Shown here piece after piece: positions 27,656-35,487 of a stretch of DNA of 38,266 nucleotides. This DNA comes from a virus, in the IMG/VR virus record IMGVR_UViG_3300025914_000026, positions 1 through 38,266 of that record, one strand, 5' to 3'. The position numbers and the translations under genes were made by a program. The notes under the pieces were generated by a model, which worked only from the letters and a program-made list of their open reading frames with translations, did not search any database and was not told the DNA's origin. Position 1 is the stretch's first letter, and every line of letters starts with the position of its first letter.

Positions 27656-29329
27656 ATGGCAACAGACTATAGCGCGCTTGGCCCTTGGGCAGGAGCGGCG
27701 GCGGCCGGATATGACCGCGCGCATGCCGATAAATTGCAGCGTGCGACGCAAAACGCCTTGGCCGGATACGGCCAGGACCCGGATACGGCTGTTAAGAACT
27801 TCATGGCGGTCGATGCGCCTGCTGCGATCGGGCTTCAGCAGCAGCTTACGCAGCAGCGGGCGGCTATGGCCGCCATGCAGGAGGAAAGCCGCAAGCGTGC
27901 CTTGGGAGCTATCACGGGTGCGACAGACATGTTGCGCAAGGTTCGTGACAGCGGAGGCGATGTAGGATCGGCCTACGATCATCTTGACCAAGGTGGCATT
28001 CTCGACACGCTCGGCATGTCACCACAGGAAAAGGCGCAGTACCGCGCGGCGATCGTCGCAAATCCTGCCCTGATCGACATTATCGGCCAGAAGGCTGCGG
28101 AAGGCGTCGTGCTGGCCCAAGGTGCCCAGCTTCGCGACAAGAACACGGGTAGGTTGCTCGGCGAAAACCCGATGACGCCGAAGCCGCTTGTCGTGCGCCG
28201 TGGAGATGGCGGTTCGGACGTGATCTATCCGACGCCGCCAAGAGGGATGCCCGGCACAGGACAGGGCATAGCCCCCAGTGTTCCGGCAACGCCCGGTACT
28301 CCTCTTACCGTCGAAACTGCGCGCCCGCTGTTCAAGGCGCAGGAATCCAGCGGAAACTATGGGGCCGTCAATAAGGACACCGGCGCGCTCGGCGCCTATC
28401 AGGTCATGCCGAACACCGGTGCGGCGCTCGCAAAGCAACTCGGCCTTGCGTGGCGCCCTGACATGATGACGCGCGATGATCCCGCAAGCGTGCGATATCA
28501 GGACGCGATCGGCGGTGCCGCGATCAAGGAAGCGCTTAATGCTTCCGGCGGCGATCCGCGCACGGCGTTCATGTACTATTACGGCGGCCCCGATCGGTCG
28601 AAATGGGGGCCGAAAACCCGCCAATATGCCGATGAGATGCTTGCGCGGACTGGTGGTGCCAACGCAGCACCGCAAAGCGCCGGTGTCGCGTACAGCACGC
28701 CGGGCGCCCCGCCAAAGCCGAAGGAAGCGCCGGCAGGCTATCGCTTTAAGCCAGATGGCAGCCTGGAGTTCATTCCCGGCGGCCCCGCAGATCCCGGCGT
28801 CAAGGGCCCCGGAAAGGGAGACAAGGCGAAGACCCAAGCCCTTGCCGCCGCTGACCAGATCGATTCCGCGATTTCGGCAGCGCAAGACTTGCTGAACAAC
28901 AAGGACATCGATAGCTACCTTGGCAACTTCCAAGGTCGCCTTCCGTCGTGGATCAGTTCGGGCCGAAACGATTTCAATCGCGACCTTGAAGCTCTGAAAA
29001 CCAAGGTCGGCATCAATGCCCTTCAGACGATGCGCGCTATGTCGCCAACCGGTGGCGCCTTGGGTCAGGTGTCCGACTTCGAAAACAAGATGCTTCAGCA
29101 ATCCTTGGCGAGCCTCGATACAACGCAGTCTGAGGATCAGTTCAAGAAGAACCTGCAAACGGTAATCGGCTCATTCCAGAAGATGAAGCAGCGCTTGCTT
29201 GCTGAGGTTCCCACTGGTGACGTTGCGCAGCCTGCGGCCCCCATAAGGGTGCGTACCGTACAACAGGCTATGGCGCTTCCTCCTGGCACCGTCTTCATCA
29301 CCCCAGACGGTCGTAGGAAGGTGCGCTGA
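27656..29329 (+). CDS. ejection protein 2 with lytic transglycosylase domain
   Basis: A 557-residue internal virion protein. The centre is an SLT-type transglycosylase domain: RPLFKAQESSGNYGAVNKDT (catalytic Glu about residue 230), GALGAYQVMPNTGAALAKQL, then GDPRTAFMYYYGGPDRSKWG. The N-terminal helices are Gln/Ala-rich; the C-terminal half after a Pro/Lys-rich linker is helical (GALGQVSDFENKMLQQSLAS). It should be ejected with the DNA and open the peptidoglycan. Start ATG 27656. Confidence 0.87.
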   Translation: MATDYSALGPWAGAAAAGYDRAHADKLQRATQNALAGYGQDPDTAVKNFMAVDAPAAIGLQQQLTQQRAAMAAMQEESRKRALGAITGATDMLRKVRDSGGDVGSAYDHLDQGGILDTLGMSPQEKAQYRAAIVANPALIDIIGQKAAEGVVLAQGAQLRDKNTGRLLGENPMTPKPLVVRRGDGGSDVIYPTPPRGMPGTGQGIAPSVPATPGTPLTVETARPLFKAQESSGNYGAVNKDTGALGAYQVMPNTGAALAKQLGLAWRPDMMTRDDPASVRYQDAIGGAAIKEALNASGGDPRTAFMYYYGGPDRSKWGPKTRQYADEMLARTGGANAAPQSAGVAYSTPGAPPKPKEAPAGYRFKPDGSLEFIPGGPADPGVKGPGKGDKAKTQALAAADQIDSAISAAQDLLNNKDIDSYLGNFQGRLPSWISSGRNDFNRDLEALKTKVGINALQTMRAMSPTGGALGQVSDFENKMLQQSLASLDTTQSEDQFKKNLQTVIGSFQKMKQRLLAEVPTGDVAQPAAPIRVRTVQQAMALPPGTVFITPDGRRKVR

Positions 29330-31275
29330 TGGCCGGGCAAAAGAAGGACCCTTGGGCACAGTTCGGCGATGCTCCAGCGACCCCCGGTAATACGATGGCT
29401 GCCACGACGCCGAATAGTTCTGATCCGTTCGGCAACTTTGCGGATGCGGGAGAGCCGACTGCGCAGCCTATGGCTCAGCCCATGCCACAGCAACCAGCCA
29501 CTCCTAAGACTGGTGCCGGTGACGCTGCATTGGGCGGTTGGAAATCTGGCGCATTGCTCGGCTTTGATGATGAGATCAGCGGTGCTGGCGCTGCGGCTGG
29601 TAACTGGCTCGTCAACAACGTCCTGAATACAGACACGGGTCAGAAGTTTGCGCCGTACATCGCGGCATTGCTCGGGAAGGGCTATGACCCATCGTGGCGC
29701 TTCAACAACACCGGCCAGTCCGAAGCGCAGGCGTATGAGGCTGAGCGGGCCAAAGAGGAGGCGACCAAAAACCAGCAATGGCAAGAGCATCCTGGCTGGT
29801 ATAGCACAGGCTTTGCGCCCGGCATGGTGGCGTCCGCACTTGCCTCTCCAGAAGTAAGGCTTGCTTCAGGCGAAACCGCGCTCGGCCGGGCTGCTAACGC
29901 AATGGCGAGTGGGGGTCTGTATGGCGCTATGAGCGGCGCTGGGAATGCAGAGCCGGGAGCCCGCATGAGCGGTGCTGCAACTGGAGCCGCTCTTGGCTCC
30001 GTCGCCGCACCTGTCGGCAATGCGCTCGCCCGTGGTGTTGCGAACGTGATCAGCCCCAACGTGGCTCCAGTCGTCGCCCGTCTGCAAGCGGAGGGGATTC
30101 CGCTGACGCCTGGCCAGATTCTCGGCGCCAACGGAGGAGCAATCGGTCGCGGAGTTCGCAGTGCGGAAGAAATGGCCACTAGCGTTCCTGGACTAGGCGC
30201 GGTGATCAAGGGCGCGCAGACACGCGGCGTCGAAGCGTTCAATCGTGCTGCGATCAATAAGGCCCTATCTCCGATCGGGGAAAGCCTACCGGATGGGGTC
30301 GCTATCGGCCCTGTCGGGGTGAAATATGCCGGAGACAAGCTAAGCAATGCCTATGAGGCCATTTTGCCGAAGCTCGCCGCCAAGGCTGACGGGCAGTTCG
30401 CAACGGATCTAGGCACCGTCGCGGAGGCAATGGATACGATGGTTGGCCCACGTGCCGAGCAGTTCGCGAAGATCATGGATAGCGACGTGCGCCGGTTCTT
30501 CAATGACGACGGCTCTATCACTGGGCGAGGCATGAAAGACGTAGAAACACGACTTGGCCAACGAATCCGCTCTTTCATGTCGAGCCCAGATGCCGATCAG
30601 CGGGAAATGGGTATCGCGCTCCGGACAGTGCAGGAAGCTATCCGCGACATGGCGGCGCGGCAGAATCCCAATCAGGCTGCGGCGCTGCGATCGATCAACG
30701 ACGGATGGGCGGCGCTTACGCGCGTGGAGACTGCTGGCGCCAAGGGAACGGACGCCGGGTTCTCTCCGGGCAATTTCCGGCAGGCGGTGAAAGAGGGAGA
30801 CAAGACGGTTCGCAAGCGCGGTTTCGCACGTGGCGATGCCCTGCTGCAACAGTTCGCCGACGATGCCAATACCGTTCTCCCGAACAAGACGCCGGATAGC
30901 GGATCGGCTGGGAGGGGATTGTTGGGGTTGCTCCTTACGGGTCAACTCGCCCTAGGGCCGAAGGGAGTCGCTATCGGTGGCGCTGCGGCGGCCCCTTATA
31001 CCAAAATGGGCGGAAAAGCGGCCGAGTGGGCTTTGACGGGGAGGCAGGGACCAGTCGCTAAGGCAGTGGCGAATAGCTTCCGCACGTTATTCAAAGGCGG
31101 TGCGGCACCTAGGGACACCGCTAATGCCGCCACCCCCGGTGCGAAGGCATCAAATCGCGGCAATGTGCCTCCTAATTCAGGCTATCCCAAGATGGATCCT
31201 GACGGTCAGACGGTATGGTTGTCGGATTCGGTCGGGATACCGATCGAGTCATTTCGCGGCTTGCCGGCGAAGTAA
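29329..31275 (+). CDS. ejection protein 3 (large, Gly/Ala-rich)
   Basis: A 648-residue protein, last of the virion block, in the place of P22 gp16. Hydrophobic Gly/Ala-rich segments (SGAATGAALGSVAAPVGNAL; LLGLLLTGQLALGPKGVAIG) could insert in membranes. The middle is helical (PNQAAALRSINDGWAALTRV). It starts with low-complexity QPMAQPMPQQP-type sequence. Likely function: inner-membrane part of the ejection channel. ATG 29329 overlaps the previous stop (TGATG). Confidence 0.8.
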   Translation: MAGQKKDPWAQFGDAPATPGNTMAATTPNSSDPFGNFADAGEPTAQPMAQPMPQQPATPKTGAGDAALGGWKSGALLGFDDEISGAGAAAGNWLVNNVLNTDTGQKFAPYIAALLGKGYDPSWRFNNTGQSEAQAYEAERAKEEATKNQQWQEHPGWYSTGFAPGMVASALASPEVRLASGETALGRAANAMASGGLYGAMSGAGNAEPGARMSGAATGAALGSVAAPVGNALARGVANVISPNVAPVVARLQAEGIPLTPGQILGANGGAIGRGVRSAEEMATSVPGLGAVIKGAQTRGVEAFNRAAINKALSPIGESLPDGVAIGPVGVKYAGDKLSNAYEAILPKLAAKADGQFATDLGTVAEAMDTMVGPRAEQFAKIMDSDVRRFFNDDGSITGRGMKDVETRLGQRIRSFMSSPDADQREMGIALRTVQEAIRDMAARQNPNQAAALRSINDGWAALTRVETAGAKGTDAGFSPGNFRQAVKEGDKTVRKRGFARGDALLQQFADDANTVLPNKTPDSGSAGRGLLGLLLTGQLALGPKGVAIGGAAAAPYTKMGGKAAEWALTGRQGPVAKAVANSFRTLFKGGAAPRDTANAATPGAKASNRGNVPPNSGYPKMDPDGQTVWLSDSVGIPIESFRGLPAK

Positions 31276-31528
31276 GGCGGGCATCACGCTTGGCGTGGAT
31301 CGCACCACGAAGGCCGACGACGAAACCAAATGCCAGCGTGATTCCGAGTAGCTGCAAAGCGAGGGTTGGGTCCACATGGGCAATGTATGGCATTCGCAGG
31401 CATTTGACCACACCCTGACATTCCGGCCCCGTTCCGCGCGAGTTCCAAAAGACGAAGCCAACGACGATGAGGCCGCGAAGCTCGTTCGCGATGATCAGGA
31501 TCAGCCCGATCTTAAATAGGCGGCGCAT
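31172..31528 (-). CDS. opposite-strand membrane protein (possible moron)
   Basis: A 118-residue protein with two membrane helices: MRRLFKIGLILIIANELRGL plus IVVGFVFW, and LALQLLGITLAFGFVVGLRG. A loop between them holds two cysteines (GPECQGVVKCLRM), and a basic Ser/Arg tail follows. It is encoded against the late operon, its 3' end overlapping the ejection gene by about 100 bases, and fills an otherwise empty 350-base gap. It has its own promoter-like sequence. Likely a lysogen-expressed envelope protein; function unknown. Confidence 0.65.
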   Translation of the reverse strand: MRRLFKIGLILIIANELRGLIVVGFVFWNSRGTGPECQGVVKCLRMPYIAHVDPTLALQLLGITLAFGFVVGLRGAIHAKRDARLTSPASREMTRSVSRPNPTTIPSDRQDPSWDSLN

Positions 31529-31534
31529 TGGGGC

Positions 31535-31562
31535 AGTATGAACCCGCCTTCCTGATAAGCAA
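31535..31562 (-). promoter_or_regulatory. promoter of the opposite-strand membrane gene
   Basis: Minus-strand TTGCTT (31562-31557), 16 bases, CATACT (31540-31535), then 6 bases to the A of ATG 31528. The transcript would therefore start at the start codon; no ribosome site is visible. Confidence 0.4.
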
Positions 31563-31589
31563 TCATTGATTTTGTGACTCACCGGCAAG

Positions 31590-31614
31590 AATTTGATCGA
31601 TTTTGGATCAAGTT
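31590..31614. promoter_or_regulatory. dyad before the lysis genes
   Basis: AATTTGATC-GATTTTG-GATCAAGTT is a 9-bp inverted repeat (one G:T pair) ending 18 bases before the ATG at 31632. A regulator-binding dyad or an mRNA leader hairpin is possible. Confidence 0.4.
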
Positions 31615-31631
31615 GACCAAGGAGAATAACC

Positions 31632-31727
31632 ATGCCCGATGACGGACAAGTTGGCCCGGCGCCCACACCAACCCCTACGCCTACTCCCACGCCGACGCCT
31701 CCACAGCCGAAGCTACCGACAAGGTGA
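31632..31727 (+). CDS. Pro-Thr repeat peptide (31 aa)
   Basis: ATG 31632 follows a strong ribosome site (AAGGAG, 7 bases). The product starts MPDDGQVGPA, then has seven Pro-Thr pairs and ends PPQPKLPTR. It is extended and low-complexity, with no membrane segment. First gene of the lysis segment; it may serve as a spacer or regulator of the following GTG-started gene, or be a real peptide. Function unknown. Confidence 0.6.
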   Translation: MPDDGQVGPAPTPTPTPTPTPTPPQPKLPTR

Positions 31728-31731
31728 TAGT

Positions 31732-32184
31732 GTGCCTCCTCATATCTTCTATCTCTGCATCCTGCTCATGTGCATCGCGGCGGAATCCGTTTTCATCGCG
31801 TGCGGCAGGCCGAGCTTCGGACGCCTGCTATGGATAGTGTCGGCGGTAGTCGGCTGGTCTTACGCGGCGCTGTGGCTCGGCTACAACCTGCCGACTTCGC
31901 AACTGTGGGCTCATGTTGCAGCTTTCGCGATAGGCATTCCGATAGCGCGGGGGTTGGCAAGCCATATCTGCGCCGGCCTGTTCTTCCCGATGCTGACGAT
32001 CGACGCGCTCAAAGTAGCGGGTGTCATCGATCCGACAACGTGGTGGTGGGCTATTTTCTATCTGGCGTGCGCTCAACTTATAGCGATCGGTCTTGGCGCG
32101 GATTTCCATCCGATCGGCAAAGCCATCAGGAAGATGGCGGAAGAGATGCATTGTTGGTTCCCATGCGTGATGGCAACGCTGTGA
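31732..32184 (+). CDS. four-helix membrane protein, holin candidate
   Basis: Start at GTG 31732 (AAGGTGAT just upstream). A 150-residue protein with about four hydrophobic segments: IFYLCILLMCIAAESVFIAC, LLWIVSAVVGWSYAALWLG, VAAFAIGIPIARGLASHICA and WWWAIFYLACAQLIAIGLGA, then a short cytoplasmic tail. Its place just upstream of the endolysin suggests holin or holin-partner function, but no holin family is recognised. Confidence 0.7.
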   Translation: MPPHIFYLCILLMCIAAESVFIACGRPSFGRLLWIVSAVVGWSYAALWLGYNLPTSQLWAHVAAFAIGIPIARGLASHICAGLFFPMLTIDALKVAGVIDPTTWWWAIFYLACAQLIAIGLGADFHPIGKAIRKMAEEMHCWFPCVMATL

Positions 32185-32486
32185 CAGATGGGGGGGATGG
32201 CGGCCTTATCGCGGGCGCCGCAATGGCGGCATGGGCTGCCGCGACCGCATTCTGGATGGGCGTGGGCGCTGTCATCTGGCGGCTGTTTTTCGAGCCTCGC
32301 ATCGCCGAACTCAAGGAAGCGCTCGCGACCGAGAAGACCGAGTGTGAGATCAAGCTCGCGGCCATGGCGGCTCGCGCTGACCGCCTAGAGGGCGTGCTAT
32401 TGTTCCACGGCCCACCAGAGATGCGCAACGCGATGCAGGCGGCCTTGAGCGAGGTCCGCACCGAAATGGACGAGGTGAGGAAATGA
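32181..32486 (+). CDS. membrane-anchored coiled-coil protein (101 aa)
   Basis: The GTG at 32181 overlaps the upstream stop; ATG 32163 is an alternative. One N-terminal membrane helix (AMAAWAAATAFWMGVGAVIW) is followed by a charged coiled coil (PRIAELKEALATEKTECEIK and onward). This could be a holin-associated or lysis-timing protein. Another gene pair downstream fits spanins better. Confidence 0.7.
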   Translation: MTDGGDGGLIAGAAMAAWAAATAFWMGVGAVIWRLFFEPRIAELKEALATEKTECEIKLAAMAARADRLEGVLLFHGPPEMRNAMQAALSEVRTEMDEVRK

Positions 32487-32953
32487 CCGACGCAGACCTA
32501 ATCCCAGCCGATTATTGGCCGCTGCTCGCGACCATCGAATCCGCCAACCGTCCGTACGTCAAGGCGCCCACCTCCAGCGGCTCGGGGCTGTACCAGTTCC
32601 TCAAGTCGACGTGGATCGGCGAGGGCGGCCAGTGGGGCGGCAATCCGGCGCTCGCGTTCGGCGGTCTGAAGCCCAGCCCAGAGGAGCAGACGCAGCGCGC
32701 CAAGACCTTCACCGCGAAGAACGTGTCCATCCTGAAGGCCAAGGGCATCCCGATCAACAAGGCAAGTTTGTACGCCGCCCACTTCTTCGGGGCTGGCATG
32801 GCGGCTCAAGTGATCAAGGCTGACGTGACAGCGCGGGCGGATCTGATTGCCGGGGAGGCCGCAACGAAAGCAAACCAGTCAATCCTGAAGGGCAAGACGG
32901 TCGGGCAATTCCTGTCGTGGCTGCATGCGAAGACCGGGGACTGGGCGCGCTGA
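32483..32953 (+). CDS. endolysin, lysozyme/transglycosylase-like
   Basis: A 156-residue soluble cell-wall enzyme. The catalytic region DYWPLLATIESANRPYVKAP (probable catalytic Glu19), then SGSGLYQFLKSTWIGEGG, has the E-S.......GLYQF pattern of SLT-type muramidases. No signal peptide is visible, so it needs a holin. It would degrade peptidoglycan at lysis. ATGA overlap with the upstream gene. Confidence 0.85.
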   Translation: MTDADLIPADYWPLLATIESANRPYVKAPTSSGSGLYQFLKSTWIGEGGQWGGNPALAFGGLKPSPEEQTQRAKTFTAKNVSILKAKGIPINKASLYAAHFFGAGMAAQVIKADVTARADLIAGEAATKANQSILKGKTVGQFLSWLHAKTGDWAR

Positions 32954-32955
32954 TG

Positions 32956-33459
32956 TCAGATTGTGCATCCGACATGGAGGCGCCGCTTCGCTTCCACATA
33001 GCAGGCATGGGCCTCTTTCGCCGTAGAGAATTGCCCGAGGTGAATGCTTTTCTTGTTCACCTTGATTTGCGCAGCCCATCTCCTGTTCTTCCGATGAAAA
33101 TAGACGCTGAGAAATCCGCTGGTGTTGTGCGCCATGGGACCGTGAATGTTCTGACCGTTCACCGACCGACTGGCCTCTCGAAGATTGCGCCAGCGATTGT
33201 CGGACCGCTGTCCGTTGATGTGGTCAATCTCTCCTTTTGGCCACTCGCCCAGAAACAAAATGAAGGCAACCCTATGGCCTTGGTACGATCGCCCTTTAAA
33301 CGAAATTCTTCGATACCCTTTGCGGTCTATATTCCCTGCGATCTCGCCTATCGCACCGCGACGACCAGGACGCTTTATCCAGCGGATGTCTCCGGTTTCT
33401 GGGTCGTACGAAAGATATTCCGAAAATTGGGCGTAGCCGGTAGGAAGATCGTCAGCCAT
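32956..33459 (-). CDS. HNH homing endonuclease with AP2 domain
   Basis: A 167-residue protein. The HNH core has His62 in GHRVAFILFLGEWPKGEIDH, then INGQRSDNRWRNLREASRS with the expected Asp-His and Asn. The C-terminal AP2-like DNA-binding part runs TSGFLSVYFHRKNRRWAAQI and NKKSIHLGQFSTAKEAHACY. This is the standard free-standing phage homing endonuclease design. It runs against the lysis operon, ends 3 bases after the endolysin, has its own ribosome site (AAAGGA) and more A/T-rich DNA: a mobile gene insertion. Confidence 0.92.
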   Translation of the reverse strand: MADDLPTGYAQFSEYLSYDPETGDIRWIKRPGRRGAIGEIAGNIDRKGYRRISFKGRSYQGHRVAFILFLGEWPKGEIDHINGQRSDNRWRNLREASRSVNGQNIHGPMAHNTSGFLSVYFHRKNRRWAAQIKVNKKSIHLGQFSTAKEAHACYVEAKRRLHVGCTI

Positions 33460-33572
33460 TTCGCGGTCCTTTCGCGTGGTGGTCAGGGCCGGGCGCTGTT
33501 GACGCAGCGTTTCCGGCCCGCTTTTTATGCCAGATTCCTCATTTGTTCGCAACAAAAAGGATGGCTTCCAGC

Positions 33573-33917
33573 ATGAGACTTCGCACCATCCGCTACAAGG
33601 ACGGCAGGGCCCCGCTCACCGTCCTGCACAATCGACCGGCACCGAACGGTGAAAACGACTGGCGCGGCAAGCTGATCGAGAACGCGAAGGCGATAGCCGA
33701 ACTGGGCGAAGATGATTCGGCGTTGTGCGGCTACGTCGTGCTCGGCATTTATGCCGATGGCAAGACATCGCTCGGCTTTCGGTACGATGGCGATCAGCCG
33801 CATTCCATCCCACGCGCAATGATCCCGTCGTGGATCGCAGAAGTGGTCCGCAGGGACATCATCGCAGGCCCAGAAGCCCGCGAGGTGTTCGATGACATGT
33901 TCCAGTGGGTGGAGTGA
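33573..33917 (+). CDS. hypothetical late protein (114 aa)
   Basis: A mixed alpha/beta protein: MRLRTIRYKDGRAPLTVLHN, KLIENAKAIAELGEDDSALC, GYVVLGIYADGKTSLGFRYD and a helical acidic end (GPEAREVFDDMFQWVE). Compact, with no membrane segment. ATG 33573 chosen, with ATG 33561 possible. Function unknown; within the lysis segment. Confidence 0.75.
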   Translation: MRLRTIRYKDGRAPLTVLHNRPAPNGENDWRGKLIENAKAIAELGEDDSALCGYVVLGIYADGKTSLGFRYDGDQPHSIPRAMIPSWIAEVVRRDIIAGPEAREVFDDMFQWVE

Positions 33918-33921
33918 CCCA

Positions 33922-34149
33922 ATGACCCCCAGAGAGCAGCTAATCGCCTACCTCGCCACCCTGAGCGCGCTTGTCACTGTGTTTGTTGCAGCGCTGGTTG
34001 CTGCCGGCGCTGGGGTCAGCATCACCGAAAGCTTTGCGCTGGGCACTGTCACCGGAGGCTTGATCGGCGTCCTGCGCATCCCTTCTCAGCAGCAGAGGGC
34101 GACCGGTACGACCGAAAGCGGCGACGTGAATATGGGAGATGGGAAATGA
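33922..34149 (+). CDS. small two-helix membrane protein, holin-like (75 aa)
   Basis: ATG 33922 has GGAG 7 bases upstream. Two hydrophobic helices (YLATLSALVTVFVAALVAAG and ESFALGTVTGGLIGVLRIP), then a polar tail. Size and topology fit class II holins, and it precedes the spanin pair. Either this or the protein at 31732 may be the holin. Confidence 0.7.
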   Translation: MTPREQLIAYLATLSALVTVFVAALVAAGAGVSITESFALGTVTGGLIGVLRIPSQQQRATGTTESGDVNMGDGK

Positions 34150-34493
34150 CCGTGGTCTGGGCATTCATCAAAGCTCGCTGGCCCTTCTTCGCGGGCGGCG
34201 TGGCGATCGGGCTCGTCATCGTCCTGCTGGCGACCTGCCACCGCGACAACGGCGCCGGCAAACAGGCGGAGCAAACCACGCGATCGGGCGACGCCATGTC
34301 CAACGCAGCAGCCAACGCAATTGACACTCTCCAGAACCGCACCGCGACCGACGATACGATCAACGCGGCGACCGACAATGCTATGAAGGAAATCGGAAAT
34401 GCGCAAAGCCCTGACGATGTTCGCTCCGCTGTTCTTGCTGGCGTGTGCGCATCAGCCAGTCATCGTTCAGACCCCGCCTGCCGCGTGCGGTAA
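34146..34493 (+). CDS. i-spanin-like protein
   Basis: A 115-residue protein with an N-terminal inner-membrane helix (WPFFAGGVAIGLVIVLLATC) and a mostly helical periplasmic part (SGDAMSNAAANAIDTLQNRT onward). The next gene, a lipoprotein, starts inside its 3' end in another frame, the classic Rz/Rz1 layout. It would join inner and outer membranes at the end of lysis. ATGA overlap with the holin-like gene. Confidence 0.75.
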   Translation: MTVVWAFIKARWPFFAGGVAIGLVIVLLATCHRDNGAGKQAEQTTRSGDAMSNAAANAIDTLQNRTATDDTINAATDNAMKEIGNAQSPDDVRSAVLAGVCASASHRSDPACRVR

Positions 34494-34734
34494 GCTCATC
34501 CCGAGTGGCTGGAAGGACGGTGTAGGGGCAACGCCGGTTCCGACCAATGCGGATATGGCGGACATGCTTGGCAAGCCTCTCACGCCAGCTATGGCGGCGG
34601 CAATCATAGGGCCTTGGGCTGGGGCCTATGTCGGCATGTCGGGGCAGCTCGATAAGGCCAATGGGCGGACTGCTGACACGATCAGCATCGTTGGGGTATG
34701 CGAGAGCCAAGCGAACGCCGCGCGCGTAAAATGA
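34399..34734 (+). CDS. o-spanin-like lipoprotein
   Basis: A 111-residue lipoprotein: signal MRKALTMFAPLFLLACAHQP with lipobox LLAC (Cys16). The start lies 95 bases inside the i-spanin gene in another frame. The Pro-rich segment after the Cys (VIVQTPPAACGKLIP) resembles o-spanins; the rest is longer than lambda Rz1. Outer-membrane partner of the i-spanin for membrane fusion. Confidence 0.75.
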   Translation: MRKALTMFAPLFLLACAHQPVIVQTPPAACGKLIPSGWKDGVGATPVPTNADMADMLGKPLTPAMAAAIIGPWAGAYVGMSGQLDKANGRTADTISIVGVCESQANAARVK

Positions 34735-34790
34735 TCGAGGCGCCGTGGACACGAGGCAAGTAACGACTCAAGCAGAATGCCCACGGCTGG

Positions 34791-35003
34791 TTATGGGTTA
34801 GAGCGGGCCGTTCCCAACAGCGCAATAGGGGGATCAGGAAACTTCATCCAATGGGTTGGGTAAACCTGGCCATCTTTTTCATCCCGCCACTTCCCATGAT
34901 GGTCGTTCCATGCCGCAAAGACGCGGTTGCCGTCAAATACGATGAAGTTTTCCAACGACCTTCCGGCTGCTTCTGACCACGTATCGATCGGTTTCCATTT
35001 CAT
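34791..35003 (-). CDS. DUF551-like small protein (70 aa)
   Basis: The pattern is typical of DUF551 phage proteins: MKWKPIDTWSEAAGRSLENF, then FIVFDGNRVFAAWNDHHGKW and VYPTHWMKFPDPPIALLG. Function of the family unknown. AAGG lies 7 bases before ATG 35003. Last gene of the leftward right-arm operon, convergent with the lysis genes. Confidence 0.75.
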   Translation of the reverse strand: MKWKPIDTWSEAAGRSLENFIVFDGNRVFAAWNDHHGKWRDEKDGQVYPTHWMKFPDPPIALLGTARSNP

Positions 35004-35025
35004 CCCCGAACCTTACTCCTTTCCT

Positions 35026-35253
35026 CTACCGAACGCGAGTGTAGCCAAAGATGGCAAACGGCGGCAGCGCAACGGCCATGCACAGGGCAGAATACATCAT
35101 CGCCGTGTGACACCATGGGCTATCTAGAACACTGCCGGCAATGATCGCAGCGACGATGCTGGAAATAATGAACCCAAGGCCACCCAGCCACGCTATCGCC
35201 AGCCAGATTCCGCTTATTATGGCGACCTTATTCCACGTTCTTTCCGACATCAT
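35026..35253 (-). CDS. small membrane protein, two or three helices (75 aa)
   Basis: ATG 35253 follows AGGAGG. Hydrophobic segments are VAIISGIWLAIAWLGGLGF, IISSIVAAIIAGSVL and MYSALCMAVALPPFAIFG. Unknown function; may be an envelope cargo protein. Confidence 0.75.
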   Translation of the reverse strand: MMSERTWNKVAIISGIWLAIAWLGGLGFIISSIVAAIIAGSVLDSPWCHTAMMYSALCMAVALPPFAIFGYTRVR

Positions 35254-35271
35254 ATATCCTCCTAGCCTATC

Positions 35272-35487
35272 TCAGGGATTGGGAGAAACGGCCTGGATCG
35301 TCGCGTATGGATCTCGCGCGGCATCTTGGTTGATCGCAGAGGCTATCCCCGCAGCAAGGGTGTCGTTAGCACAAACCGCGATCGTATCGCCGCCGTTGTC
35401 GAGGATGCTGTTCCCGACCGCGCGAACCGGCACGAATATCTGACGATCATGCACAGCAAGCGGCGTCATCGCCTGTAGGATCGTCAT
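35272..35487 (-). CDS. small hypothetical protein (71 aa)
   Basis: Start at ATG 35487, overlapping the upstream stop (TGATG) with GGAGG 8 bases before. The product starts MTILQAMTPLAVHDRQIFVP and has the segment GGDTIAVCANDTLAAGIASA. No family recognised. The longer open frame upstream overlaps the 30-residue membrane peptide gene and is rejected. Confidence 0.65.
   Translation of the reverse strand: MTILQAMTPLAVHDRQIFVPVRAVGNSILDNGGDTIAVCANDTLAAGIASAINQDAARDPYATIQAVSPNP

Noticed and set aside
28019-29158. Minus-strand 379-codon frame opposite the transglycosylase gene
   Set aside because: Antisense shadow with Arg/His/Ile-rich composition and no start signals.
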